A DNA stretch of 12,050 nucleotides from an uncultured Bacilli bacterium. Lineage in GTDB: Bacteria > Bacillota_I > Bacilli_A > RF39 > UBA660. The stretch is from assembly GCA_934162285.1 (NCBI GenBank), contig CAKPHY010000033.1, forward strand, positions 1 to 12,050, written 5' to 3'. This document shows positions 5,861-12,043 of the stretch, piece after piece. The notes beneath the pieces were generated by a model. It saw only the letters and a program-made list of their open reading frames with translations. It made no database searches and was not told the DNA's origin. A program made the position numbers and the translations under genes. Positions within the stretch are counted from its first letter, which is position 1; each line of letters begins with the position of its first letter.

Positions 5861-6403
5861 ATGAAAAAAAAGATAATTATTATGATTTTTGCAATTTTAA
5901 TAATTATTCCAACATTTGTAACCGCAGCCGCACAACGAAGCACTTATCATGTGTTAACGGCTTGGAGTGTTGATGATGGAAAACATATGGATTGGAGTGG
6001 CAGCATAACTTATATAAGTAATTGGAACACTGCTGTTAATTTGTGGAATAGTTATAAAAGTGGAGTAATCCGCAAAGATACACTTTTCACGGTAAATGAT
6101 GTTACTATAAGTGAAGGTAACACTATACCAAATAACATGCTAGCAATAACCACTCAATATGGTCCTGGTCATTCTGACGAATCAACTGTTTTATTCAGTA
6201 AAACAGAGATGTCACAATTAACTAATCTACAAAGGTCTATTCTTTGCGCACATGAGATTGGACATTTGTTAGGTTTATCGGATAATGATGATAATGGAAC
6301 CGCCGTTATCATGTATTCTTATCCAGATGAAAGCACTTCAAACAACGTCCTTCACGCACAGGATAAGTTAAATTACAATTATATGTATAACAACAAGTAT
6401 TAA
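5861..6403 (+). CDS. Secreted metzincin-type zinc metalloprotease
   Basis: This 180-residue protein has a classic signal peptide (MKKK, hydrophobic core about 5-20, TAAA near 21-24, cleavage probably around residue 24). The mature part is about 156 residues, short like a minimal matrixin catalytic domain. The zinc site is HEIGHLLGLSD at 131-141: H131 and H135 bind zinc, E132 is the catalytic base, and the third ligand position holds Asp141 instead of the usual His. Asp is known at this position in snapalysin (M7). A Met-turn methionine is at 151 (VIMY). WNTAVNLWN (55-63) resembles matrixin N-terminal sequence. No pro-domain or cysteine switch is evident. The ATG follows AAGGGAG (5851-5857). 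Twelve bases separate it from the next gene. The substrate is unknown. Confidence 0.82.
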   Translation: MKKKIIIMIFAILIIIPTFVTAAAQRSTYHVLTAWSVDDGKHMDWSGSITYISNWNTAVNLWNSYKSGVIRKDTLFTVNDVTISEGNTIPNNMLAITTQYGPGHSDESTVLFSKTEMSQLTNLQRSILCAHEIGHLLGLSDNDDNGTAVIMYSYPDESTSNNVLHAQDKLNYNYMYNNKY

Positions 6404-6415
6404 TTGGAGGTAAAT

Positions 6416-7009
6416 ATGAGAAAGAATATTATAATAGGAGTTTCAGTAATACTACTTTCTTTATCTGGAGTAATTTTATATAATAACAATAAAACTGATA
6501 AAGATTTACCAATCTATTATTCACATGCTGCATATATGTATGATACTTCAACGCCGGAGAAAGCTATAGGTATTAGTGAAAACGTAATTGTTGCTCGCAT
6601 TGATCGAGTAAAAGATACCGTGTATAAGCATCCGATTGAAATTGTGAAGGACAACGAAACAAAAATAGTATATACGCCATACACAATATACGAGATTACA
6701 GTAATTGAAAACATTAAGGGAAGCATAAAAGTTAATGAGAAAATAGATTTTATGCAGTACGGTGGTTTGAATTACGACGAGCAAAGTTACACTTTACTTG
6801 ATGACTCACCTTTATTAACTGTCGGCAATTATTATATTTTAATGCCAAGTTGGTGGGAAGAAAATTCTGAACGAATTTTAGAAGTTTCAGAAAAAACACG
6901 AATGATTGATTTGGGTCAAACGTTATCTACAAGTGCCTACAACACGCTTGATAGATATAGAGTGGCATATACCAATCAATATGTTCCAGAAAAATTAAGA
7001 ACGGAATAA
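6416..7009 (+). CDS. Membrane-anchored exported protein, unknown function
   Basis: I do not recognise this 197-residue protein with confidence. It begins MRKN and has one hydrophobic segment (about residues 4-22) with no lipobox cysteine, so it is an N-terminal anchor or an uncleaved signal. The exported part contains ISENVIVARIDRVKD, TIYEITVIENIKGSI, FMQYGGLNYD and LTVGNYYILMPSWW. This is a beta-rich pattern found in other small exported Firmicute proteins with a 'possible export, then a growing-chain-like core' layout of unknown role. ATG 6416 is chosen because GGAGG (6406-6410) lies six bases upstream; a TTG at 6404 falls inside that signal. Together with the protease gene it forms a tight pair closed by a strong terminator. 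It could be the protease's partner, anchor or inhibitor, but nothing in the sequence decides this. Confidence 0.72.
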   Translation: MRKNIIIGVSVILLSLSGVILYNNNKTDKDLPIYYSHAAYMYDTSTPEKAIGISENVIVARIDRVKDTVYKHPIEIVKDNETKIVYTPYTIYEITVIENIKGSIKVNEKIDFMQYGGLNYDEQSYTLLDDSPLLTVGNYYILMPSWWEENSERILEVSEKTRMIDLGQTLSTSAYNTLDRYRVAYTNQYVPEKLRTE

Positions 7010-7047
7010 AGTAAAAAACAAAAAAATGCAAACGCACAAGGTTATTT

Positions 7048-7071
7048 AGCAAGCGAAATGCTTGCTTTTTT
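7048..7071 (+). terminator. Strong intrinsic terminator closing the XRE-protease cassette
   Basis: AGCAAGC (7048-7054), loop GAAAT and GCTTGCT (7060-7066) form a perfect 7-bp stem followed by five further T residues (7067-7071). It lies 38 bases after the exported protein gene and just before the typA promoter. Confidence 0.9.
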
Positions 7072-7083
7072 AATTAAAAACTA

Positions 7084-7112
7084 TTTACATAATTTAAAGA
7101 TAGTGTTATAAT
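7084..7112 (+). promoter_or_regulatory. Strong typA promoter
   Basis: TTTACA (7084-7089), a 17-base spacer and a perfect TATAAT (7107-7112) with a TG extension (7104-7105). This is the best promoter in the window by consensus. The ribosome binding site GAGGGGAT lies at 7125-7132; the predicted leader is about 18 nt. Confidence 0.8.
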
Positions 7113-7136
7113 CTTCAAGTCAGAAGAGGGGATATT

Positions 7137-8957
7137 ATGCGTAATATTAAAAACATTGCAATAATTGCACACGTCGATCACGGTAAAACTACATTAGTAG
7201 ATAAACTATTACAAGCTTCAGGAACTTTCAGAGAGAATGAAGAAGTAGTAGAATGTGTAATGGATTCAAATGCTATCGAAAGAGAAAGAGGAATCACTAT
7301 CTTAGCTAAAACAACGGCTATAGACTATAAGGGATATCGTATAAACATTTTAGATACACCAGGTCATGCTGACTTTGGTGGCGAAGTAGAACGTATTATG
7401 AATATGGTTAATGGCGTTTTATTAGTTGTTGATGCTTATGAAGGACCAATGCCTCAAACAAGATTTGTTTTGAAGAAAGCCTTAGAAGCTGGAGTTACAC
7501 CAATTTTAGTTGTAAATAAAATTGATAAACCTGCTGCTCGTCCAAAACAAGTAGTTGATGAAGTTATGGATTTATTTATTGATTTAGGTGCTTCATTAGA
7601 ACAACTTGAATTTCCTGTTATTTATGCTTCAGGAATCGCTGGAACATCTAGTTTAGATCCAGATCCATCTACACAAGAAAAAACAATGGAACCTATCTTA
7701 GATGCTGTTTTAGAACATATTCCATCACCTGATACTAATGAAGAAGGAAGTTTACAATTTCAACCTGCATTACTTGACTACAATGATTACGTTGGTCGTA
7801 TTGGAATTGGTCTTGTTAAAAGAGGTAAAATTAAAGTAAATGAAATGGTATCATGTGTTAGATTAGATGGTAGTATTAAGCAATTTAGAGTTCAAAAATT
7901 ATTTGGTTTTTTAGGCTTAAAACGTATTGAAATCAATGAAGCTGATGCCGGAGATATAGTTGCTGTAGCTGGTTTACCAGACATTAGTGTAGGTGAAACA
8001 GTCTGCGAAATCGGCAAAGAAGAAGCTTTACCAATTTTAAGAATTGATGAACCAACATTACAAATGACTTTCTCTGTAAATTCAAGTCCATTTGCTGGTC
8101 GTGAAGGTAAATTTTTAACAGCAAGAAAAATCTCAGATCGTCTATTTAAAGAAACTGAAAGAGATGTCTCTTTAAAAGTTACAGAGGGTGATTCTGAATC
8201 ATGGGTTGTTTCTGGTAGAGGTGAGTTACACCTTGGAATTTTAATTGAAAATATGCGTCGTGAAGGCTATGAATTACAAGTATCAAAACCAGTTGTAATT
8301 TTAAAAGAAATAGATGGCGTAAAATATGAACCATATGAAGAATTACAAATCGAGGTTTTTGAAGATGTTGTAGGAACTATTATTGATGCCTTAGCTAACC
8401 GTGGGGCAACTTTAGAAAATATGTCTAACGTTAATAATCAAGTAAGATTACTATATACAATTCCTTCAAGAGGATTAATTGGTTTTTCAACAAGCTTTAT
8501 GACTTTAACTAAGGGTTATGGAATTATGAACCATAGCTTTAAAGAATATCGTCCATATGAAAATATTCAAATTGCTGAAAGAAAACAAGGTGTACTTGTT
8601 TCTATGGAAAATGGAAAAGCTACTGCTTACGCTTTAGGTCAATTAGAAGATCGTGGTGTTATGTTTATTGAACCAGGAGCTGAAGTATATGAAGGAATGA
8701 TCGTTGGTGAACACAATCATGAAGATGATATAACTGTAAACGTTGTCAAAGGTAAACAATTAACTAATACACGTAGTGCAAGTAAAGATCATACTGTAGT
8801 TCTAAAAAGACCAAGACCAATAACTTTAGAATATGCTTTAGATTATATTGCGTTTGATGAATTAGTAGAAATAACTCCTCAATCATTAAGAATGCGTAAA
8901 AAAATATTAAATGCAAATGATCGTAAACGTGCAATGTTAAAAAAGGGAATTGAATAA
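7137..8957 (+). CDS. typA: Translational GTPase TypA/BipA
   Basis: This 606-residue ribosome-associated GTPase is linked in other bacteria to stress and cold growth and to 50S subunit assembly. GTPase motifs are intact: G1 AHVDHGKTT (residues 11-19), switch I RERGITI (50-55), G3 DTPGH (73-77), G4 NKID (127-130) and G5 ASG (164-166). The beta-barrel domain II, the EF-G-like domains III and V, and the TypA-specific C-terminal domain follow, including SGRGELHLGILIENMRREGYE and the RGLIGF motif. The length is typical (about 605-615), so it is TypA rather than EF-G or LepA. It has its own promoter and is a single-gene unit: its stop codon lies in a terminator loop. Confidence 0.97.
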   Translation: MRNIKNIAIIAHVDHGKTTLVDKLLQASGTFRENEEVVECVMDSNAIERERGITILAKTTAIDYKGYRINILDTPGHADFGGEVERIMNMVNGVLLVVDAYEGPMPQTRFVLKKALEAGVTPILVVNKIDKPAARPKQVVDEVMDLFIDLGASLEQLEFPVIYASGIAGTSSLDPDPSTQEKTMEPILDAVLEHIPSPDTNEEGSLQFQPALLDYNDYVGRIGIGLVKRGKIKVNEMVSCVRLDGSIKQFRVQKLFGFLGLKRIEINEADAGDIVAVAGLPDISVGETVCEIGKEEALPILRIDEPTLQMTFSVNSSPFAGREGKFLTARKISDRLFKETERDVSLKVTEGDSESWVVSGRGELHLGILIENMRREGYELQVSKPVVILKEIDGVKYEPYEELQIEVFEDVVGTIIDALANRGATLENMSNVNNQVRLLYTIPSRGLIGFSTSFMTLTKGYGIMNHSFKEYRPYENIQIAERKQGVLVSMENGKATAYALGQLEDRGVMFIEPGAEVYEGMIVGEHNHEDDITVNVVKGKQLTNTRSASKDHTVVLKRPRPITLEYALDYIAFDELVEITPQSLRMRKKILNANDRKRAMLKKGIE

Positions 8958-8971
8958 ATTCTCTTTTATTT
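8941..8971 (+). terminator. typA terminator with the stop codon in its loop
   Basis: AAAAGGGAATT (8941-8951), loop GAATA and AATTCTCTTTT (8957-8967) pair over 11 bp with one G-U, followed by a broken T-rich tail (ATTTA). The typA TAA (8955-8957) spans the loop and the first base of the 3' arm. The next gene's -35 overlaps the same loop. Confidence 0.7.
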
Positions 8972-8978
8972 ATATAAT
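8950..8978 (+). promoter_or_regulatory. Promoter for the ABC-F gene
   Basis: TTGAAT (8950-8955), a 17-base spacer and a perfect TATAAT (8973-8978). Transcription would begin near 8985, at the GGTGAT ribosome binding site (8985-8990), so the leader is about 11 nt before the ATG at 8996. Confidence 0.6.
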
Positions 8979-8995
8979 AAAAAAGGTGATTTAAA

Positions 8996-10585
8996 ATGAT
9001 TGGCAAAAACTTAAATTTAAAATTCGGTTTAAATACAATATATGAAGATGCTAATTTTATCATTCCTAATAATTCTAAAGTAGGTATAGTTGGTTTAAAC
9101 GGTTGTGGAAAAACAACTTTGTTTAAAGTTTTACTTAAAGAAATTGAATTAGATAGTGGATCAATAACATTAGATGGTATGGTTGGGTATTTACCTCAAA
9201 CAATAGAAATAAATGATGATATCTCAGTATTAGATTATCTTTTAAATGCTCGCCCTATATCAAAAATTAAAAATGAAATAAGTAATTTATATGAAGAAAT
9301 ATCTTTAAATGATAAAGATTCTAGTAAAAAATTAAAAAAAATCGGTAAATTAGAATCTCTTTTGGATTATTATGATCAATATAATGCTGAAAACACTTTG
9401 TTTGATATCATTTTAAATATGCAAATAGATGATAAGTTATTAGAATCAAAAATGCATAATTTGAGTGGTGGTCAAAAATCTAAAGTCGCATTTGCAGCTT
9501 TATTATATTCTAAAGCCAATATTTTACTTTTAGATGAACCAACCAATCACTTAGATGTTGAAACTAAGAATTATGTTACTAATTTCTTAAAGAATTATGA
9601 AGGAACTGTTTTAATAATATCTCACGATATCGAATTTTTAAATGAAATAGTTGATCATATTATGCATATCGATAAAACAACTAAAAAAATTGAAGTTTAT
9701 AAAGGAAATTACAACGATTATCTAAAAAAGAGTGAAGAAGCCTTAAAAAATACTGAAAAACTAATTAAGAATCAAGAAAGAGAAATAAAAAAATTAAAGG
9801 ATTTCGTTTTATTATATTCTAATTCAAGTGGTAAAAGAAAAAGAATTGCTGAAAGTCGTGAAAAACTATTAGCTAAAAAAGAAAAAGAAATGATAGAACC
9901 ACCAAAAACAGCTAAACATGTTAATATGCATTTAAACCCTGTTAATGAATGCTCTAAAATTCCTTTACAAGTTGAATGTTTAACTTTTGGTTATAATAAA
10001 AATCTATTCGAAAATTTGTCATTTACAATTAATAATAAAGAACGTTTTCTTATCCTTGGTGAAAATGGAGTCGGCAAATCAACTCTTTTAAAATTAATTA
10101 TGAATTATTTAAAACCTCGAAATGGCATAATAAAATTTGGTAGTAAAACGAAGATCGCATATTATGCCCAAGAACAAGAAAATTTAGATCTTGAAAAAAA
10201 CGTTTTAGAAAATATGGCTTCACCATTATATAAAGAACGTGAAATATATCAAGCATTAGGTGATTTCTTATTTACCAATCTTGAATTTAATCATAAAGTA
10301 AAATACTTATCACCAGGTGAAAGAGCTCGTATAAATTTAGCTAAAATCATTTTAACAAAAGCCAATTTACTTTTATTAGATGAACCAACTAATCATTTAG
10401 ACCCTATAACCCAAACACTTATTGCTAAAAACTTTAAAGAATATGATGGAACAATAATATTAGTTAGTCACAATAAAAACTTTATTGAAAATATTGGCAT
10501 TAATCGTATTTTATTATTACCTAGTGGTAAGATAATTAACTATAAAGAAGAAGTTTTAGATGACTATTGTAAAAAGCAAGGTTAA
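8996..10585 (+). CDS. ABC-F family ATPase
   Basis: This 529-residue protein has two ABC ATPase domains and no membrane segments, the layout of ABC-F proteins that bind the ribosomal E site; some act in translation and some confer antibiotic protection. First domain: Walker A GLNGCGKTT (33-41), signature LSGGQ (156-160), Walker B ILLLDE (176-181) and SHD (209-211). A charged, helical linker (about 240-322), the segment that reaches the peptidyl-transferase centre in this family, is rich in Lys and Glu. Second domain: Walker A GENGVGKS (355-362), signature LSPGE (438-442), LLLLDE (458-463) and SHN (491-493) in place of the usual SHD. Both copies carry DEPTNHLD. Subfamily and drug specificity cannot be assigned here. 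It has its own promoter, and its stop lies in a shared terminator. Confidence 0.93.
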   Translation: MIGKNLNLKFGLNTIYEDANFIIPNNSKVGIVGLNGCGKTTLFKVLLKEIELDSGSITLDGMVGYLPQTIEINDDISVLDYLLNARPISKIKNEISNLYEEISLNDKDSSKKLKKIGKLESLLDYYDQYNAENTLFDIILNMQIDDKLLESKMHNLSGGQKSKVAFAALLYSKANILLLDEPTNHLDVETKNYVTNFLKNYEGTVLIISHDIEFLNEIVDHIMHIDKTTKKIEVYKGNYNDYLKKSEEALKNTEKLIKNQEREIKKLKDFVLLYSNSSGKRKRIAESREKLLAKKEKEMIEPPKTAKHVNMHLNPVNECSKIPLQVECLTFGYNKNLFENLSFTINNKERFLILGENGVGKSTLLKLIMNYLKPRNGIIKFGSKTKIAYYAQEQENLDLEKNVLENMASPLYKEREIYQALGDFLFTNLEFNHKVKYLSPGERARINLAKIILTKANLLLLDEPTNHLDPITQTLIAKNFKEYDGTIILVSHNKNFIENIGINRILLLPSGKIINYKEEVLDDYCKKQG

Positions 10586-10598
10586 ACCTTGCTATTTT
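10571..10598. terminator. Bidirectional terminator overlapping both convergent stop codons
   Basis: AGCAAGGTT (10575-10583) and AACCTTGCT (10585-10593) are perfect complements around one central A, giving a stem of about 8 bp with a 3-base loop. Five A residues on the left (10571-10575) provide a T tail on the minus strand, and ATTTT follows on the plus strand. The ABC-F TAA (10583-10585) is in the loop and the ddl TAG (10592-10594) overlaps the 3' arm. Confidence 0.85.
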
Positions 10599-11518
10599 AG
10601 TTTACATTTAATAATTTTAGTAATTAATTCGGAAAAATCTAACTTTTGTTCCTCAAATAATAAAGGAAACATACTAATATCTGTAAAACCAGGAATAGTA
10701 TTAACTTCATTAAAGTAAAGTTCTTTATTTTCCTCATCATATAAAAAATCAATACGAGCAAAACCACTAATACCTAAAATATTAAAGATTTTTTTACTAG
10801 CTGTTTGAATTTCTTTAATAACTTTTTTATCAATTTTAGCAGGAATTATAATATTTGATTCTTTCTCGTATTTTGCTTCAAAATCATAAAATTTATTGCA
10901 AGATTCAATTTCACCAACAGTTGAAACAATTAAATTTTTATCCTCTATAATTGCACATTCAAGTTCACGACATTTTATAAACTTTTCCACAACAACTTTA
11001 TCATCAAAGGCATAAGCTTCATTTAAAGCATTTTTTAATTCCTTACGATTATTAGCAACACTAATTCCGATCGAGGATCCCCCATTAGCAGGTTTTACAA
11101 TAACTGGAAAATCCCTAATACTAACTTTTTCTCCCTTATTTATAATTACATAAGGAACTTGCTTTATTGGGTATTTATCTAAAATAAGTTTAGTCAAAGC
11201 TTTATCAAAGCAAATTTTACTAGAACTACTATTAGCGCCTAAATAAGGAATATTGAAGAGTTCAAAAAATCCCTGAATACGCCCATCTTCTCCAAAAGCC
11301 CCATGCATTACAGGGAAAACAAGGTCAAAACCTTTAATAAAATCAATAATATTCTCGATTTTTTTATTATTTAAAAACCATTCATTTTCTTTAGAAATTA
11401 AAACAACTTTAAAATTAAAAAGATCAGTATCGATATTTTTTATTATATTTTTAACACTTAAAATAGAAATATCATATTCAAAAGAATTACCACCACATAA
11501 AACTAATATGTTTTTCAT
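10592..11518 (-). CDS. ddl: D-alanine-D-alanine ligase
   Basis: This 308-residue ATP-grasp enzyme joins two D-alanines for the cell-wall precursor. Visible blocks are: N-terminal GGNSFEYDIS (9-18), in which E14 occupies the substrate-binding position; HGAFGEDGRIQG (72-83); KP (142-143); the GGSSIGI loop (146-152); and omega-loop FYDFEAKY (210-217). FARIDF (253-258) and FNEVNTIPGFTDISMFP (269-285) supply metal and phosphate ligands. The EAKY tyrosine (217) is the residue that marks true D-Ala-D-Ala ligases; depsipeptide ligases carry Phe or another residue there. At 308 residues it is near the E. coli DdlB length and shorter than the roughly 350-residue Bacillus enzyme. The minus-strand ATG follows GGTGAT (11527-11522). 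Confidence 0.95.
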   Translation of the reverse strand: MKNILVLCGGNSFEYDISILSVKNIIKNIDTDLFNFKVVLISKENEWFLNNKKIENIIDFIKGFDLVFPVMHGAFGEDGRIQGFFELFNIPYLGANSSSSKICFDKALTKLILDKYPIKQVPYVIINKGEKVSIRDFPVIVKPANGGSSIGISVANNRKELKNALNEAYAFDDKVVVEKFIKCRELECAIIEDKNLIVSTVGEIESCNKFYDFEAKYEKESNIIIPAKIDKKVIKEIQTASKKIFNILGISGFARIDFLYDEENKELYFNEVNTIPGFTDISMFPLLFEEQKLDFSELITKIIKCKLK

Positions 11519-11543
11519 CTAATCACCATAATATTTTATGAAA

Positions 11544-11572
11544 AATATATAATAATTTGACATAAAGGTAAA
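11544..11572 (-). promoter_or_regulatory. Candidate ddl promoter
   Basis: On the minus strand TTTACC (11572-11567), a 17-base spacer and TATATT (11549-11544) form a plausible sigma-A promoter. The predicted leader is about 19 nt. It diverges from the zinc-ribbon promoter. Confidence 0.5.
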
Positions 11573-11609
11573 CAAAATAAAAAAATTAAGTACAAAACGC
11601 TTCAAAATA

Positions 11610-11621
11610 GTCAAATTTGAC
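11610..11621. promoter_or_regulatory. Perfect 12-bp palindrome at the zinc-ribbon promoter
   Basis: GTCAAATTTGAC is a perfect palindrome overlapping the -35 box. The half-site TTTGAC occurs again at 11556-11561, in the ddl promoter region. A shared regulator of the divergent genes is possible; which protein would bind is unknown. Confidence 0.4.
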
Positions 11622-11645
11622 ACATTAATATTGTTTTTTTATCAA
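11617..11645 (+). promoter_or_regulatory. Candidate promoter for the zinc-ribbon gene
   Basis: A perfect TTGACA (11617-11622), a 17-base spacer and TATCAA (11640-11645, four of six consensus). The start would be near 11652, leaving a leader of about 84 nt, far longer than at other genes in the window. Confidence 0.45.
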
Positions 11646-11684
11646 ATTTATGTTAATCTAAAGATGGTTTAAAATTCTAATCAA

Positions 11685-11726
11685 TCCTTTTTTGAGGAAA
11701 AAATTAAGTCTTAAATCAAAAAAGGA
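11685..11726 (+). promoter_or_regulatory. Leader hairpin that buries part of the ribosome binding site
   Basis: TCCTTTTTTGA (11685-11695) is perfectly complementary to TCAAAAAAGGA (11716-11726). The 3' arm overlaps the AAAGGAGG ribosome binding site (11721-11728) of the zinc-ribbon gene. The 20-base loop contains a second inverted repeat, TTAAG-T-CTTAA (11704-11714). The 5' arm thus acts as an anti-ribosome-binding-site, an arrangement seen in RNA thermometers and other translational switches. The T6/A6 run could also pair by chance. Confidence 0.5.
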
Positions 11727-11735
11727 GGTATTTAA

Positions 11736-11903
11736 ATGGAAAAGCAAGATAAAACTATCGTTTGTAAAGATTGTGGAAAAGAATTCGTTTTTACAGTAGG
11801 CGAACAAGAATTCTATGCTGAAAAAGGTTTCCAAAATGAACCAGTAAGATGCAAAGAATGCCGTCAAGCTCGTAAAGAAAATCGTGCAAAAAAAGAAAAC
11901 TAA
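11736..11903 (+). CDS. Small zinc-ribbon protein
   Basis: This 55-residue protein has two CxxC knuckles, C10-x2-C13 (CKDC) and C39-x2-C42 (CKEC), spaced 25 residues apart, forming a single treble-clef or zinc-ribbon site. The sequence between (KEFVFTVGEQEFYAEKGFQNEPVRC) and the basic tail (RQARKENRAKKEN) match the small 'probable zinc-ribbon' family (zf-trcl type) widespread in Clostridia and Bacilli. Its role is not established; the basic tail suggests nucleic-acid or ribosome contact. A very strong ribosome binding site, AAAGGAGG, lies eight bases before the ATG. The codon choice is regular and the gene clearly real. An open frame on the opposite strand is only its shadow. It is followed after 17 bases by the right repeat, whose hairpin serves as its terminator. 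Confidence 0.92.
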   Translation: MEKQDKTIVCKDCGKEFVFTVGEQEFYAEKGFQNEPVRCKECRQARKENRAKKEN

Positions 11904-11920
11904 TTTAAAAACTACCAAAA

Positions 11921-12043
11921 AGGCAATGTTATTAACTTAAGAAAAAATATTTTCTAAACTAGAATCGAAATTTTATTTCATTCTAGTTTTTTTTGAGTTT
12001 TAAGGCAAATTACCCCTTACCCCAAAATAAATAGGCTTTTTAA
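11921..12043. repeat. Right copy of 123-bp terminal inverted repeat
   Basis: Reverse complement of 1-123 with two mismatches. The inner end lies 18 bases after the zinc-ribbon stop codon, and the window continues seven bases beyond the outer end. The TTACCCC-TTACCCC heptamer pair is at 12010-12023. The differing bases are in the hairpin loop and bulge. Confidence 0.95.
11956..11994 (+). terminator. Long hairpin with T tail inside the right repeat
   Basis: AAACTAGAAT (11956-11965), a bulged C, GAAAT, a 3-base loop, then ATTTC and ATTCTAGTTT (11975-11989) form a 15-bp stem with one bulge, followed by T11990-T11994. It has all features of a Rho-independent terminator and would end the zinc-ribbon transcript. 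The left copy (55-88) forms the same hairpin, with its T run on the minus strand. Confidence 0.8.

Noticed and set aside
6404..6415. TTG start for the exported protein gene
   Set aside because: The TTG lies in the ribosome binding site region (TTGGAGG) of the ATG at 6416, which has proper spacing and begins a clean membrane-anchor sequence.
11658..11918. Minus-strand open frame of 86 codons across the zinc-ribbon gene
   Set aside because: The plus strand has a perfect AAAGGAGG, an ATG and two CxxC knuckles of a known small family; the minus-strand protein is low-complexity Phe/Leu sequence.
1..12043. Linear plasmid or phage with terminal inverted repeats
   Set aside because: The genes are chromosomal housekeeping (mbl, typA, ddl, spoIIID), there are no replication or packaging genes, and sequence continues past the right repeat.
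1..12043. Composite transposon
   Set aside because: No transposase in or beside the repeats and no insertion-sequence-like open frame; 123 bp is too short to hold one.
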